Positions 26,331 through 38,900 of a stretch of DNA of 64,000 bases are shown here, piece after piece. The translations under genes were made by a program, and so were the position numbers. How positions within the stretch are numbered: the first letter of the stretch is position 1; the number at the start of each line of letters is the position of its first letter. This DNA is from Casuarius casuarius (Eukaryota > Chordata > Aves > Casuariiformes > Casuariidae), in NCBI GenBank assembly GCA_003342895.1, contig PTFA01000020.1, forward strand, positions 3,653,437-3,717,436. The letters are read 5' to 3'. The notes below the pieces were generated by a model, which ran no database searches, was not told the DNA's origin, and was given only the letters and a program-made list of their open reading frames with translations.

Positions 26331-26339
26331 GCTGAGAAA

Positions 26340-26475
26340 AAAAATGCTTCTCTTGTTGGCTGGTTATTCAGTTGTTGATTGTGCTGCCCTGTCCTCTGAA
26401 GCATCTGGAACTGGCCATTACCAGAGATCTAATACAGGACCAGATGGTCGGTTGGTTTGACTCATTACAATGGTA
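26340..26475 (+). mobile_element. CR1 LINE 3' end
   Basis: The order of phrases follows the conserved CR1 terminus: CATCTGGAACTGGCCATTAC, CAGAGATCTAATACAGGACC, then AGATGG and GGTTTGACTCATTACAATGG. This corresponds to the CTGGCCACTGTC / CAGGATACTGGGCTAGATGG / GGTCTGACCCAGTATGG block of sauropsid CR1. It is truncated at the 5' side, diverged and non-coding. The left edge is approximate. Confidence 0.75.
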
Positions 26476-26479
26476 TGAC

Positions 26480-28300
26480 TGCTGAAATGTAAAAGCTCTT
26501 CACAGAACCAGAAGGAGACCATTTACCTCTCTGAATGCCTGATCTCTTCAGAAAAACAAAAACCCCCAAAACCTTGCCATTCCTCTGTGAATCCCAGGAA
26601 ACGGCTATCCAACTTATCACAGTGACACTTTGGCCCTGAAGAAGTCAACCTATTGGAGAACTTTTCTCACGGAGGAGGATCTGGTCTTAGCAAGCCTTTG
26701 TAACTTCAGGTTTATATTATCACAAAATACTATACTCAGGACGATCTGGGAAGCTAAAGCTGAAGCAGGAACTGTGTGTGAGAAGGCACAGCCAGCAGGA
26801 CAGTATCATATCAACTCCTTGGGATCCTGCTGGATTCCTGTATGCTAAGTCAGGGTGCCTCTGATTTGAAAGCACTGCATCTGATCTGTGGGGCTGCTTT
26901 GTACCAGAGGACTAATGCAGTAGTCAAGACAAAGTCAGACCCAGGAGAGGAAAAAGCTGGCATCTTAGAGGATGGCAATATGGAGAGCAACAAAAAGTGC
27001 CAAATATGTGATATTGTTTTCTCTTTGTTGGCTTTCAGAATTGTTCAGATGTTCTACATACAGGAACTCATCATTTTAATTCTCTTTCTTAAAATTATAC
27101 CACAGTAAAAAATATGGACTTGGCAGAAACAGGATAGTTGAAATGAAATAAAGTAACCTCATATTTGGGCTTACTTTGTGTTAATCAGCGTCCAAAATAG
27201 AATTTCCTCCTCTGTTCTTTTAATTCCTCCATAAAGTTGGTTCCAAAGGAGCCTGGTACTAAAGTGCTACCAATCTTAGCTGGGACTCGGACCATTCTGG
27301 CTTCTGCACATAGAAGCTTGAANATATTTCTTTTTTGAGATTTTTCTTTTTTGTCCCTTTTTAACTCCTATCTAAAAAATACTTATGTTTTGGTTACTCT
27401 TTTCTAAATTCAAATACCAACAGTTTTAAACATTTGGAAAAGGAGATTGGTTGAGGTCCATCTTTAGTTATCATGTAGCCAGAGAATATGTATCTGGAAA
27501 GATGCTTAGGGAAGAAAAATAAATGCAGACTTTTCTTCCTTGGGTTCAGGAACAGGATGTGTGTTTTCTTTATCATCATGGTGATTTATAAGGGGGATTT
27601 GTTGTGCAATGATATAAGCCTTCAATATGCCAAACCTGCATAACAACTGGGTTGTTTAACACATTCTTCCAGCAAGAGACAAGATCTTGCTACCCTTGTC
27701 CTTCCCTTATTTCCCCACTACTACTTCCCTTACTAGACCTGAATATTCCAAGACCATTTTGTGCACAACCCCCCCTCCTCCCGAAAACCTGAAAAACTAT
27801 TGTATTGACTTATAATGCAACTGCATTGTGAGCTCCACAGACTAGGGTTTGTATGTCTTGAGTCTCTGAGAAAGAGCTATACACTAAATATAAATAATAA
27901 ACACCACTGATTCTTAATAAAAGGAAAACACACTACAAAATCACACCCTGTCAACATATAAGCCAAGTGAAATGTACTGTTGCATTTGACATTAACGCTG
28001 ATACCCCTAAATTCAGAATAATCAACACTAAGTAGAAAACGCAAAGTTTTCAGCAGCTGTTTTGTTTTCTTTTTTAAATTCGCTATGCAGGAAAAGCTCC
28101 TCTGAGCAGCAAAGATGTTATTTAAAAGGCAGTCCATGAGAAGGGAATGGTAGGGCTTGCCCGCCCTGTTGCAAAGGCATAGTGATCCCATAGCAGGGCT
28201 AGGGCCAACAGTACCACTATTCACCCTGTTTTCTTCAGGCAACAGGGGGTACATATTCACCCTAAGATACTGGAGATGCACACTCAACTCTCATTATGGA
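26480..28300. other. Non-coding DNA, nothing recognised
   Basis: No gene or named repeat is visible. A segment at 26,580-26,980 is less AT-rich and has adjacent open frames of 72 and 88 codons, but they are unrelated in frame and have no splice context. An open frame of 136 codons on the minus strand at 27,877-28,287 is also judged chance. Confidence 0.45.
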
Positions 28301-28570
28301 GTCTTGTGTGCATAAAGTCTCTCGTGCTGAAATACAAATGTACGTGCCTAGTCTTCCATGTGACCCAAGAAATGACTTAATAGAAAACACAGCAAAGAGG
28401 ATTTGTTCTGAGAACTTTCATACAGCTTCCCCTTCCCTTGTTGGTTCATTTACTAGATGGATCACATTTCCAGTGTGCGATTTTCAAGCCTAANCAGAAA
28501 CAGCTTGTGGAGCTCAAGGCAGAGGCAAATGATTGAGACAATGAAATATGAAATAATATATCTTAAAAAT
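28300..28570 (+). repeat. Unknown diverged repeat, copy A
   Basis: This block aligns by eye with copy B at 30.34-30.61 kb in the same orientation. Shared anchors are GTGCATAAAGTCTC at 28,308-28,321, TTCCATGTGACC at 28,354-28,365 and CAGCTTGTG at 28,501-28,509. They lie at offsets 0, 46 and 193, against 0, 48 and 197 in copy B. Between anchors the match is patchy, so the pair is old. I recognise no family; it could be an old transposon or a segmental duplication. It contains no credible coding frame. Confidence 0.6.
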
Positions 28571-29031
28571 AGCTAGTACCCTGGATGGTAATGTTATCAA
28601 ACTACTTCATGTTGAATTCTTTCTCACTGCATCATGTTTCAATTTTGGAAAGGATGAAAGAGGAAAGACTGAGTTTAAGAAAAGGTCACATAGGAAAAAC
28701 TCTCAAGAAAAACTCCTACTAAATTGTATAATTATTATTGTGGGTCCTCCAGTACAATAAGGGATGCGGCTGGTAGTATAATACCTGGCATGTTGGTGAC
28801 AAGGCAGAAAGCTGTTTTGGAAACCCATGGGCAGATATGGGTTTTCCAGTACATGAAAATAAAATCCCAAGAACTGTAGCTGGGCATGACAAAGAATTCA
28901 CAGATGTATTGTCATATTCTTAAGATGNAAAATTGAGACAGTGCAAAGAAAGGAAAGAAAAAAACAGATAACACCATCTTTCTTTTCCTGGCAGCCTCTG
29001 AAAAGCAGACATAATTCTGCTTTTTCATTTG

Positions 29032-29083
29032 GGTCTGAGTGGCAATCTACTAGCAAGCGGCAAGCGGTCTGAGTGGCAATCTA
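29032..29083. repeat. 34-bp tandem duplication
   Basis: GGTCTGAGTGGCAATCTA occurs at 29,032-29,049 and again at 29,066-29,083, a period of 34 bases. A nested tandem CAAGCGG CAAGCGG lies between them at 29,054-29,067. Identity is perfect over 18 bases, so the duplication is recent or constrained. Confidence 0.85.
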
Positions 29084-30339
29084 TTTAACCAGTGATCCTG
29101 GTTTTTGCATTACATAAATAATGGGGAAACTGCAGAAATGTCTGCATTTCATGTTCTGTTATCAGCTCCCAGTCTGCCCATCCTTTTGATCCTTACAAGA
29201 CTCCTTTGTCAGCAACTGGGAAAGCTTAACAGAATACGTATGAGGGTACTTTGCACCTTCCCAGTTACTCCGAGGCAGTGTTCTAAGAAAAGGAAAAGAC
29301 CTGTGGAGATGATTCCTTCACCCCTACAAACTGAGGAAGATTTCTTTCCTACTTACATAATAAAAAAGGGAGTATTTATACCAAAGTTACTTTTTTGTGC
29401 TACAGCAAAACCACAGTGTTAGAGTATCACCTGGAAATTAACATTCCTGCCATAGAGTTCAAAGGCGGAAAGATGTTTATATTTTTAACAAGATTTATTT
29501 TCACTCAGAATATTAGTTCCTTTGTATGTATTATAAAATTTGCCACATTCTTGTAAAAATCATCATCTAGTGAAGTTACAATTAATTAGAGACGATCAAA
29601 AAACCACTGGTTATTGACTCATATTCCATGTGTATTCCTACCTGCCTGTGCTTTAGAAAACTTCAACTGAATACAGCTCTTCTGTTTGTGTCACTAGCAA
29701 TAAAAAGAAATAATCACCCAAAATGGCTTACAAAGCAACCTCAGAGATATTTTCATTGCCAAATTTATCTGTCAGTGCTTACCTGACTAAGAAAAAATCT
29801 CTACTCTTAACCAATTCCTCTCTGACACTTGGGGTTATGCTTTTCCCCATAAGCCTTTCCAGAAACCAACCTTTCAATTTACCAGAGGCCCCAAAATATA
29901 ATCCTAAATGGTTGCAATGTTGGTAAACAGTTGCATCTTCCTCTGCTTTCAGTGATACGGTTCCGGTATGGTTTCCTCCATCCTATTCCCAAGCAGCTGC
30001 ACACGGTGGTAAAGACTGCACCAGCAGGGAATCAGAGCGGGGTCTCTTCACTGGTGGCCTTGAGACATTTTGTGCCTAGAAAGATCCCTCGTTAATCACT
30101 CCCACATAACGGGGCCTCGTATACTTGCAAAAGCAGTGACGAAGTTGCTGCATGAGCCCTTCTCAGCCTGCCCCGAGTACCCTGGGCACTCATTCTCGGA
30201 TCTGTGCTGAGGAGAACGCAAAGGAGCAAATTTTCAAACTGATGTAGAGAAGCTCCATAACCACCCATTTGACAAAAGAAGTTTCCAAAAACCCAGAAGG
30301 ATTTTTTGCATCTTGAATAATATTGTTCAGTAATGGAAT

Positions 30340-30610
30340 CTGAGTGCATAAAGTCTCAGGTACAGCAAATGTATTTTTAACATGCCCAGTTTTCCATGTG
30401 ACCTAACATGTCTATAAAAAGAGAGCAGTTGTGTAAAAAAATCTTGGAATATTTCACTTGGCCTCCCTTTTCCTTGCCTGCACACTTTTGGAAAATGCCA
30501 TGTTATTTTGACTATGACTTTCGAAGGCAGTCAGTCAGATCAGCTTGTGAAATCCAGAATGATAAGAGGAGAGGAAGCAAATTGAAGTTACAAAAATATA
30601 GCTGATATTT
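30340..30610 (+). repeat. Unknown diverged repeat, copy B
   Basis: This is the partner of copy A at 28.3 kb. Its anchors are GTGCATAAAGTCTC at 30,344-30,357, TTCCATGTGACC at 30,392-30,403 and CAGCTTGTG at 30,541-30,549, collinear with copy A to within four bases over 197. The upstream sequences of the two copies do not match clearly, so the left edge is about 30,340. The right edge is unclear and similarity fades after about 30,600. Confidence 0.6.
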
Positions 30611-30619
30611 TATCATCGA

Positions 30620-33470
30620 ATTGCTTTGTGTGGATTCTCGCAGTCGGGGTAATGCATTCAGAAGGAATGAAAGAGTTGTACATCAAATTCTTTTAAGAAA
30701 GACTTCTGTTTTAATTATTAAAGCAGTGCTATCATACAGAATGTCTATAGGGAATTGCTTAATTTTATGCTTTTTCTTCGGTGATTGGGGACCATGTTAT
30801 AAAATATAAATATGTTATTTTGTTTCCTGAGAGTGCTTTCTGAAGGACCCTCACATTTCACATCTATTTCGTTCCGCCCTCTTTTCTCTGTGTTTTTGTT
30901 CATGGTGATAAGGCTGTGGGGGAGAGGAAATACTATTTTATTTTTTAGGGAGGCTTTTCTTGTGTTCCTTTCCTCAGACCTGTGCCAGAGGTTGTTAGCA
31001 GGGATCTCTCCTGTTGAGCTCTCACGGGTGGAGTCATAAATAAGAAGCAAAAATTCTATTCCCTACTCTAATTTGGGGGGAAGGGGGGAACACGACAGCA
31101 ACCAGAGATTTATAAGACTGGATGTAATTTCCAGTTAAACCTTCTAATGGCATACTTCTGCAAGTGGCAGTATTTTCTATGCAGCCTTTCAGAACCAGGA
31201 CATTTACAAGCCATTATGCAAGAAACTAGTGTTCCTAGCTTCTCTATTTTATCACAATTTTAAAACGGAGCTTATACAGCAGAAGCAATACAATGCTGAA
31301 ACGGGATTCTGGAGCCTTCTCAGCCTAAAATAGCGTTTGTCTTTCATCCATCTACAGCAATTCTTCCGGATTTGGGCAAAAGCTATTAGGCTGATATCAT
31401 AAAGTTACTAATACAAGTTACTCTGACATCACTTAGGAGCTGAAGTCCCACTTTGAAAAGGGATCTGTGACATGCCCAGACTATAGAATAAATGAGGATA
31501 ATTGAGACTGGGGCCTAAGCATCTGGGTTAGCTTAGCAGCAGATGTTCACAGTCACTTTCTAAAGCCATCCTCATGCTTCTGTGTTCTGGTGTTGCACTC
31601 CTGAGGACACGTCACTAAATTTCTGAGGACATCTTCTGCATGTTGTAAAGCTCAGCTGCTCTCCACTTAGTCTCCAATCTGTCCTTCTGCGCACATGACA
31701 GGGAAGTAAAGATTTGCAGGAAGTGACTAGAGGATTATTGATACTTGCTATTCTAANATGCCTCAATAACACATTTTGGGAAAGCCCAAATAGAAGCAGA
31801 ATCAAGGCCAGCTAGTCAGACTTCAGAATATTACTACTTGTTGTATTACTTGCTGACACATTCCCTGGTATATGAGTAGAAATAGGGGAAGCAAGACAAA
31901 AAGAGGAGTCTGGTAACACTGTGGTGAATATGTATCCCTCAGGATTCCTTATTGAAAACCAAAGGAGTCAGATGCCTAATTTTCTGAAACAATGTCACCA
32001 ATTAAATTTCTCTAAAATTTAGGGTGGGTAGAAGCACTATTTATTCATCTGTGTGAGAAAATAGAGCTGAGATGACATCAGAATGTTAAAAATGAGGAAC
32101 TAGAGCTAATTGCCTCTAGATTTTTGGTTCAAATAAGCAGCAGGGACAGATATGTGTGTTTCCTTCTCACTCACCATTTTTTAAATATATTTATTTGTAG
32201 TAATTTGATAGTATCTCACTCCCGATAATCCCAGAGATATAGCAAGGATAGGTAATCTACTCACATTATAAGGGTTTCAGATGCTTCCCCTGCTGACAGC
32301 TTGTTTCCTCCCCAGTCTCTGTGTTATCACTATTAGGGGGATCATGAGGACAAAGATGCTCACACAGTAAAAATGCAATTTCTGTAACATGTCAGTCACG
32401 AAACTATCTCAACAGAAATCACAATTAAAGATCTAGAAATGCGTTAAAGGCAGGGACATTAAAAGGGGACGACAGACAAGAGAGTAAGGTACAGAAGTGT
32501 TACGATTATTGGAAACTGGAAACGTACCATAGCTTATTGATGACACTGCAGAAATGTGTGGTTTACAAAAACAACTGAATTTCCCTTGAAAGTCACCAAC
32601 AATCAGGCCCAGCTATGCAGGCATGTCAGCTTACAAATGAGCACAGCTGCCACTGATTACAGAGGCATGCAGCTAGCCAGGAGCCTGCCTGCACTTAAAG
32701 TTGTGGGCAGAGCCTGTAAGACATCACACACATTGCAAAAGCAATGAAGACCAAAAAAAAAAAAAAAAGATGAAAACTCAGAAAAGATGCACTTGAGAAA
32801 CCATATTTTTCTTCAAAGGGATTTAGTTATAGACTTGATACACAGGTCCTCCCTGTGACAGGACAGATATGTTTCGACAGCATAGTGTTTAGAGAAAAAA
32901 TGAAATATGCAGCTACATACAAGTTACTTGCTAGACTGCACATTTCAGTATGCACAGCAAGGACAAGGAGAACTCCCTTGGGTGACTGTATAATGTAACT
33001 TTGCAAGTCCATAGCTGGATTCGTTACTTTACACAGTATTCAGCAAAAATGAAATAGCCTCTGTCAGCACTGAAGACAGTATGATTTCATAACAAACTTA
33101 CTTCAAAACAACATATTTATTGTGAGACTTCTGAGCCTACTAACTCTGCTGTGCCCAGAATGATGTCTCTGCAGCTGCTGAGCACGGCACTACAGCCAAA
33201 GGTTGAGAAAAGCCAGACCTCAGTATTCTGAATATTCTGGAAATACTCATAGAAGAAATTTAGATATAGAGCACTTGTGACAGTTTTTCATCACAGGGGA
33301 AGACCACAAATACCAGTAACTAGGTAACTTTATTTCTCCATGCTGGAAAAGACTGGCGTAGAAAATCTCCAGATTTCCTGAGAATTTATGCAGGATTTAG
33401 TACTAAATGAAATTTTAGAAGTTGTGTTCCAAGGTCCTGCATTCACATTTCTCTATGTGAAAGGGAAGGG
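30620..33470. other. Non-coding DNA, nothing recognised
   Basis: I see no gene or named repeat. It includes a 16-A run at 32,753-32,768 next to a small inverted repeat CATTGCAAAAGCAATG at 32,731-32,746. The open frames are short and of chance composition. Confidence 0.5.
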
Positions 33471-33479
33471 GAAATCATC

Positions 33480-34450
33480 TGCTTGTGAATTAATCACAGT
33501 TTAAAAGATAGGAAACAGGTTAAATAAATATTCAGTTTTTCACAACAGATAAAACATTCTTCTGCCACGAATTCCACAGGGATCTGTTCTGAGATCCATA
33601 CTGTTCAACACAGTCATAAACTAGCCAAAAAGCCTGTTAATAATGGCCAAAAAAAAATGTCTGGTCGTGATACAAAACCACTCAAGGTAGTTAATCTGAA
33701 AGTTAGCTGTAGAAGAGTCTCATGATGTAAAGTGGCTAGATAATAAAATAGCATACAATATTCACTGTTAATACATGCAAAAAGTTTTTAATTTCATCAT
33801 AATACATGTAAAATAATACATATACTAGCCCAAACAAAAATAACAACTCTATACATGTGGAGTGATGGACTCTGCAATATGGAAAACAGATCCTGGAGCC
33901 ATAGTAGCCAGTTTTCTAGAAGGAGAATTCAAAGCTGTGTGGTGCTCGTAATGTACAATAATGGCATATGATAATGGTCATAATAATGGACATTAATGGA
34001 AGTGGAAGTGAAGACAAGCAGAAAACCCAATCCTACCCCTGTGTGCTGAGTTTTACATGCAGTCTGGCTTACTTGTTTCATAAGAGAGACCTTAGAACCT
34101 AAAAAAGCACCTAGAAGGGCAACAAGGCGCATTGGCTTGCATGCAAGAGCCTAAATAAATTCATCACCTTGAAAGACCTGGGAAGCTTTTCCACATGACA
34201 AAAGGTAGAGGAATAAGCAATTAAATGATCAGTTAGCATGTTTCAAATAAACACAGGGTATTTATGTAATTCACAGTTAATGGAACTCACTGCCATAGGA
34301 GCTTGTGGAGGCCAAACTAAAAATGGGTTCATAAAGAAACTATACAAATTCATGAGGAATAAGGAAACTACTGGCTATTAAACAGAATGGTCTGAATACA
34401 ACCACTTGCTCAAGAAATTTCTGTAGTGGGATCCCAAGTTGGTTACAACT
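33480..34450 (+). mobile_element. CR1/L3-like LINE fragment (RT to 3' region)
   Basis: This is the better-preserved of the older LINE copies. CCACAGGGATCTGTTCTG at 33,574-33,591 reads PQGSVL, the start of the reverse-transcriptase block usually followed by GP-LFN-F-ND. Here it continues into CTGTTCAACACAGTCATAAAC. GATACAAAACCACTCAAGGT (from about 33,669) matches the sequence after the catalytic aspartates, which are themselves lost. Further on, AGGGCAACAAGGCGCATTGG (about 34,117), TTAATGGAACTCACTGCCAT (34,278-34,297) and TACAAATTCATGAGGAATA (about 34,344) follow the order of the LINE's 3' part. Many stops and indels make it non-functional. The 3' terminus is missing and the 5' end is truncated. 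Confidence 0.75.
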
Positions 34451-34459
34451 GTGAAGTGC

Positions 34460-37400
34460 CATTGACTAGACCTTTTCCTACATCAAGCACCCCAACAGAA
34501 GTCTAGAAGTCTTTTAAACTAAAACTAGAATATGTAACTTCCTAAATATAGAAAACTCACAGCTGCTAAGTGAAACATAGAGTTGTAGTTAAACTTTTTT
34601 ATCCCTACTCTCTCTGCCCACTTGTTCTTCAAGGTAGAGCCTTCTTTCTAGACTTAGCTTTAATTAACTCAATGACTTTCTAGTTTTCATGAAACTGCAT
34701 AGTCCTCACAGGTCCCTGAGTTTCTTGCATCACCTCTGAAGTCTTAAGTGAAATACTTGATTTTGCTCAGTTGCAACTGTGACTTTCTAGGCATTTTTTT
34801 CTTCCTATAAGAAAACAGGATATACTTGTTCCTCTAAACATTTCCTCAGTTTCTTTGCTTGAAGAAAAGGCTGCAAAATCCCTGCTCTTGCCTGCACCCC
34901 TCATCCTATCTCAGAAATCCATCCAGCAGCTGCTCGAGGGCAGGCACATTTTCCCCTTCTCCCTTCCTGAAGCTTCCACCTGATTCATTCACCTCATTTA
35001 AAAAAACAGAACATAAAAGCTAAAAATAAACATATCAAACACGCAGTGTGTCACAGTGCCTGACAACTTAACTACTGGACAGCTGTACCAGGGGAGGGAG
35101 CAACCTCTCCCTCCTCTGTCTTTATATCTTCTGAAAGCATCCAATACTGACTGTTGTCAGTGGCAAAAGACTCTTGCAGAATACATCGAGAAAAAAAAAA
35201 GAAAAAATAACGGAATCATACAGTGGGTAGCTTAGAGAAACCAACTGGATTGAATTTAAATCTTTCTAAGTTTGTTTCAGCCTTTTGTAATACGTAGTTT
35301 ACAGTGAAGCCTGACTGCAGAAGAGACTGTCAAAATCCAAGTCCTTATCTCTTCCAAGTGGACACAACATCACATGGTAGTTGCCACAGTCATACTTGGT
35401 CCTTAGCCAAGGTTTCTATCATTTTATGATGTGGTACTAAGCTGTCATCACTCCACTTAAACATGCCTGCCTTTGAGCACTGCTATACTAGATTATACAT
35501 CACACTGCTGCAGCGCTTTGAGGTCCTGTAGAATATCCAGTGTGCCATAAGAAAACATTTAATAAATACATTTAAAATGAACTTAGTTATGCCAGAGAAG
35601 ATGAATATGGGTTCTGCTACTCAGCCCACTCTATTCAGCTGTGTAGGAAGTATTAGCTGTTTAAAATTTGTCAGTATTGCTATGGCAACCCTTATTCTCC
35701 TGCAGCCTCTCTCAACAGTACACAGAAATGCATTCACTTTTCAGTCAAGCCGCATACCACTGCTGAGAACTGGGGCTCTGTCCCCCTAATGAAATGCAAA
35801 CCTAACTCCCATTACTGTTAATTTGACTTGTGAGCCCATTCCAGTTTACTCAGCAAAATTTGTCGCTTAGCTCATTATGTGACCTATTGTGCAAGTCCAG
35901 ATCTCACAGACACATGCACTCGCATCCCTTGGTTAAGCACAGTTACAGACTGAGAACCGACTCTGGTAAACACGGCATTGTGTGGCTTTATGTTTGTGTT
36001 TCGCTGGCTCCCACAGCTTATTTTGCTCACTTTTGTTAAAAATAATTCCCTCCTGCTTCATAGCTTTGGGGAGAGGGGAGGAGAGGAGAAGAGAGAGGGT
36101 GAACGTCACACAAGCGCCGCTTTCATCGGCCAGATGAGGAGCAACAGAAGAGGGAACCAGAGAGGATGCACAGCCACGGCCCGGTCTCTTTCCCATGTGC
36201 TTGCCACATTCACAGGTGGCAGAACAGTCTATGTCCTTGAAATATTTGGATATTTGCTAGGTGTGAATCCTTCTGTAGAAGTANTTCAGGGTCCCCCGCA
36301 CTGGCCAATGGCTAAATATAACAAACTGCAAACTGGCTCTTTACAAGTAAGCAGATGGTTTTCCTAACTGCCAGGTCTGTACCTCAGCTGGGATCTGCAC
36401 CAAGCTGAGTTCTTGATGGCTGACGGTGAGGCATAAGCCAGAATGTTTCTGCAAACCAAAATTTGCCTCAGTTACACCTGTGCCATTGCATCAAGTGGTA
36501 TGTAATAAACAGACAAACATAAAACTCCTGTCTATCTCTCATACATTTATTTTCCTAAATAGCATCATCTTGATCATTTCAGATACATGGAAAAGGGCTT
36601 GTGAGGACTGTTATCCTAAGCAATTCCTATGTTAATGAGGAAAAACTTGACCAAAGTAAAAGTCCAATCTTTCTTGCAAAGCAGAAACAAGAAAAATATT
36701 TGCCAGTCACAGAAAGATGAGACTACTTCCCTTACCGTAGACATAATCATCTCTCCCAAATGAAGACAGGATTGTGACTTTTCCAAGGAGGAAAGGAGTA
36801 TCCATTTATCCACCAACTGTAGCCTCTTCATGAAGATATGCCATGAATTACAGAGCTGGTACTCTCAGTTCACTGTCTAAATTCTCTTCCCCATACTGAG
36901 TGTACCTAAAAACTTTTCCTTTAATAACCATAATCTGAAACAAATATTATTGCAGGTTCTTTCTCCTATGACTCAAAGGGGAATGGCATATTCAGCCCAT
37001 CACAGGGTTGGCTATTATGGCTTACTTGTTCCCAGCTGGAAGTGTTTTTGTAGCTGTTTGCACTTCGTTTAAGCTCAGATTAAGAAAGTAGAAACTAAAA
37101 AGCACTGGGAAAAGGTGTTGTTTGTCTATGACACTGGGAAATTTTCACCAATGAGTGCAGGTAGATGTAAGAATGTATCAATCGGTTCACTCATTCTCAG
37201 ACATTTCCGAGTCAAAAGAAATCCTCAAGTTATATTGTAAGTGATAGAACAAGCTGTTTAAAAAGACATCATCCAAATAGTTTTCAGAGATGGACAAAGC
37301 TAAATAGTCTTCCCCAGACCAGATTTTCATGCTCATGAAAAACTATTGCATCCAGGGGTCTTACTCGTCCTGGTGAATGGATGATCCTTTCCCAAGCAGA

Positions 37401-38900
37401 GCTGGCTGTACAGTTTATTTCATTTTTCTGTTTGTTGTTTTGTTCATAGTCATTTGAAAATGACCTAGCTTTAATAATGGGAAAACATTGCATGAAAAAT
37501 GTGTTTTCTCTTTCAAATGTTTTCATTATTGGCTATTCTGTGACCTAAAAAAATGCTCACAAACATGTTTTCAAAAGGATTAGCTACTGCAATAACCACT
37601 TTAGTAACAATTTGCTTGGGGGTGGGGGGGGGAGGGAAAAGAAAGGCCCCAGGACTATTATTTCAAAAAATGAAGAATGTGTCCCTTCACACCTTGCTAA
37701 ATATAAGCATATTTGAAAATCAAACTTCTTTTTTCTTAACATTTTAAAATTTCAATTGCTGCAGTTCAGCACCCCAGGAGATCATTGCCAGCTATGCTCC
37801 CTGAACCATGCTGCCTTCCCGTCCGCTCTCCTAGGCCGAGACACAAAGAGTACCCGTTCTCTTGGCCGATAGATACGCCTTCGGCAATCCTGTCACATGC
37901 AACCACAATGCGACTGAATAAGAACTGGGCTGCACTGCAGAGAGAGGGTTTGTAACTTCATGCCTCAGAAGTCTGAGGCCACTTGTGGCAAGCAATCTGC
38001 AAGGAGCCATGCTCTGGCTCCTGGTAAAGCCATGCTAGGAAACAACAAGCAATAGCAAGAAAAACAACAGTAAGGAAAGAACATGATGAAGGTTTAGTAG
38101 CCCCCTTACTTAGTGCCAAATGCCTTTCTAGACACCCTNATTTCCCTTTAGTGATCATCTGATCAACACCTCTTCAACATACCATTGTAAATACCTAGCG
38201 CTTTCTCACCTGCACCTCATCTGCTCTAGTCACATCTTCCAGTGTCTTGCCTACAGCCTGGGGGTCCTGACCAATGCAAATCACTAGAAACAATTGCGCA
38301 AATTCACTCATCAGCGAACGTGCTTTGAATGTCATAGTGAAAATTATACAAACCATAGCAACCAAGACAGTCTAAACCCTGGTTAATGACGTGCAACCCC
38401 ATTCACATTTCTCAAATGAATGCACCCACCTAGAATTTGAGAAGCTAAACTGGGGCAGGAAGTTGGCACTAGGCTTACATGAGGAGGACGAACAAATTGC
38501 ATCAGTCGCAGGAAAGACCATCTCCCACTTGGAGCAAGTGATCTGATTCCCATTTCCAAGAAAGATGCATTTACTTCTTTTTGAACTGCACAGACCCTGC
38601 TCATATTACCCCAACCCCCTTAAAGAGCAGCGGAAGGAGTCCGTTACAGCACAAAGGGTTATGCTGCTCAGATTTATTGGAGATGCAAGAACAGGCAGGC
38701 AGACTCAAGACAGGAAATAGCATGCTTCACTCACTCTTGAGTTTCCTCTCTACAGCTCCACAAAGTGTGGTTTTTGGCATGCACGCTGGAAAAAAATATT
38801 TTCCATTAATAGTCTGGACTAGTGTGTTAGCCCAGTGCATTGCCTTCCAAGATGTGCAAGATCCAAAACATGTTTAATTTAGTCTAAATAGGGCCCCTAT
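34460..38900. other. Non-coding DNA with small low-complexity tracts
   Basis: No gene or named transposon is visible. It contains a G-rich run at 37,618-37,632 and a purine-rich tract near 36,065-36,100. There is also a small CpG cluster at 37,819-37,912, discussed as a finding. The 129-codon open frame at 35,978-36,367 contains an N and purine-repeat translation, and is judged chance. Confidence 0.45.

Noticed and set aside
26840..27108. 88-codon open frame after a CR1 end
   Set aside because: No similarity recognised, chance length and no splice signals.
27877..28287. 136-codon minus-strand frame
   Set aside because: Composition is mixed, there is no acceptor/donor layout, and the length fits chance.
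28900..28960. MIR-like phrase with GAAAATTGAGACAG-type word
   Set aside because: Too short and contains an N. A single weak word is not enough to call a SINE.
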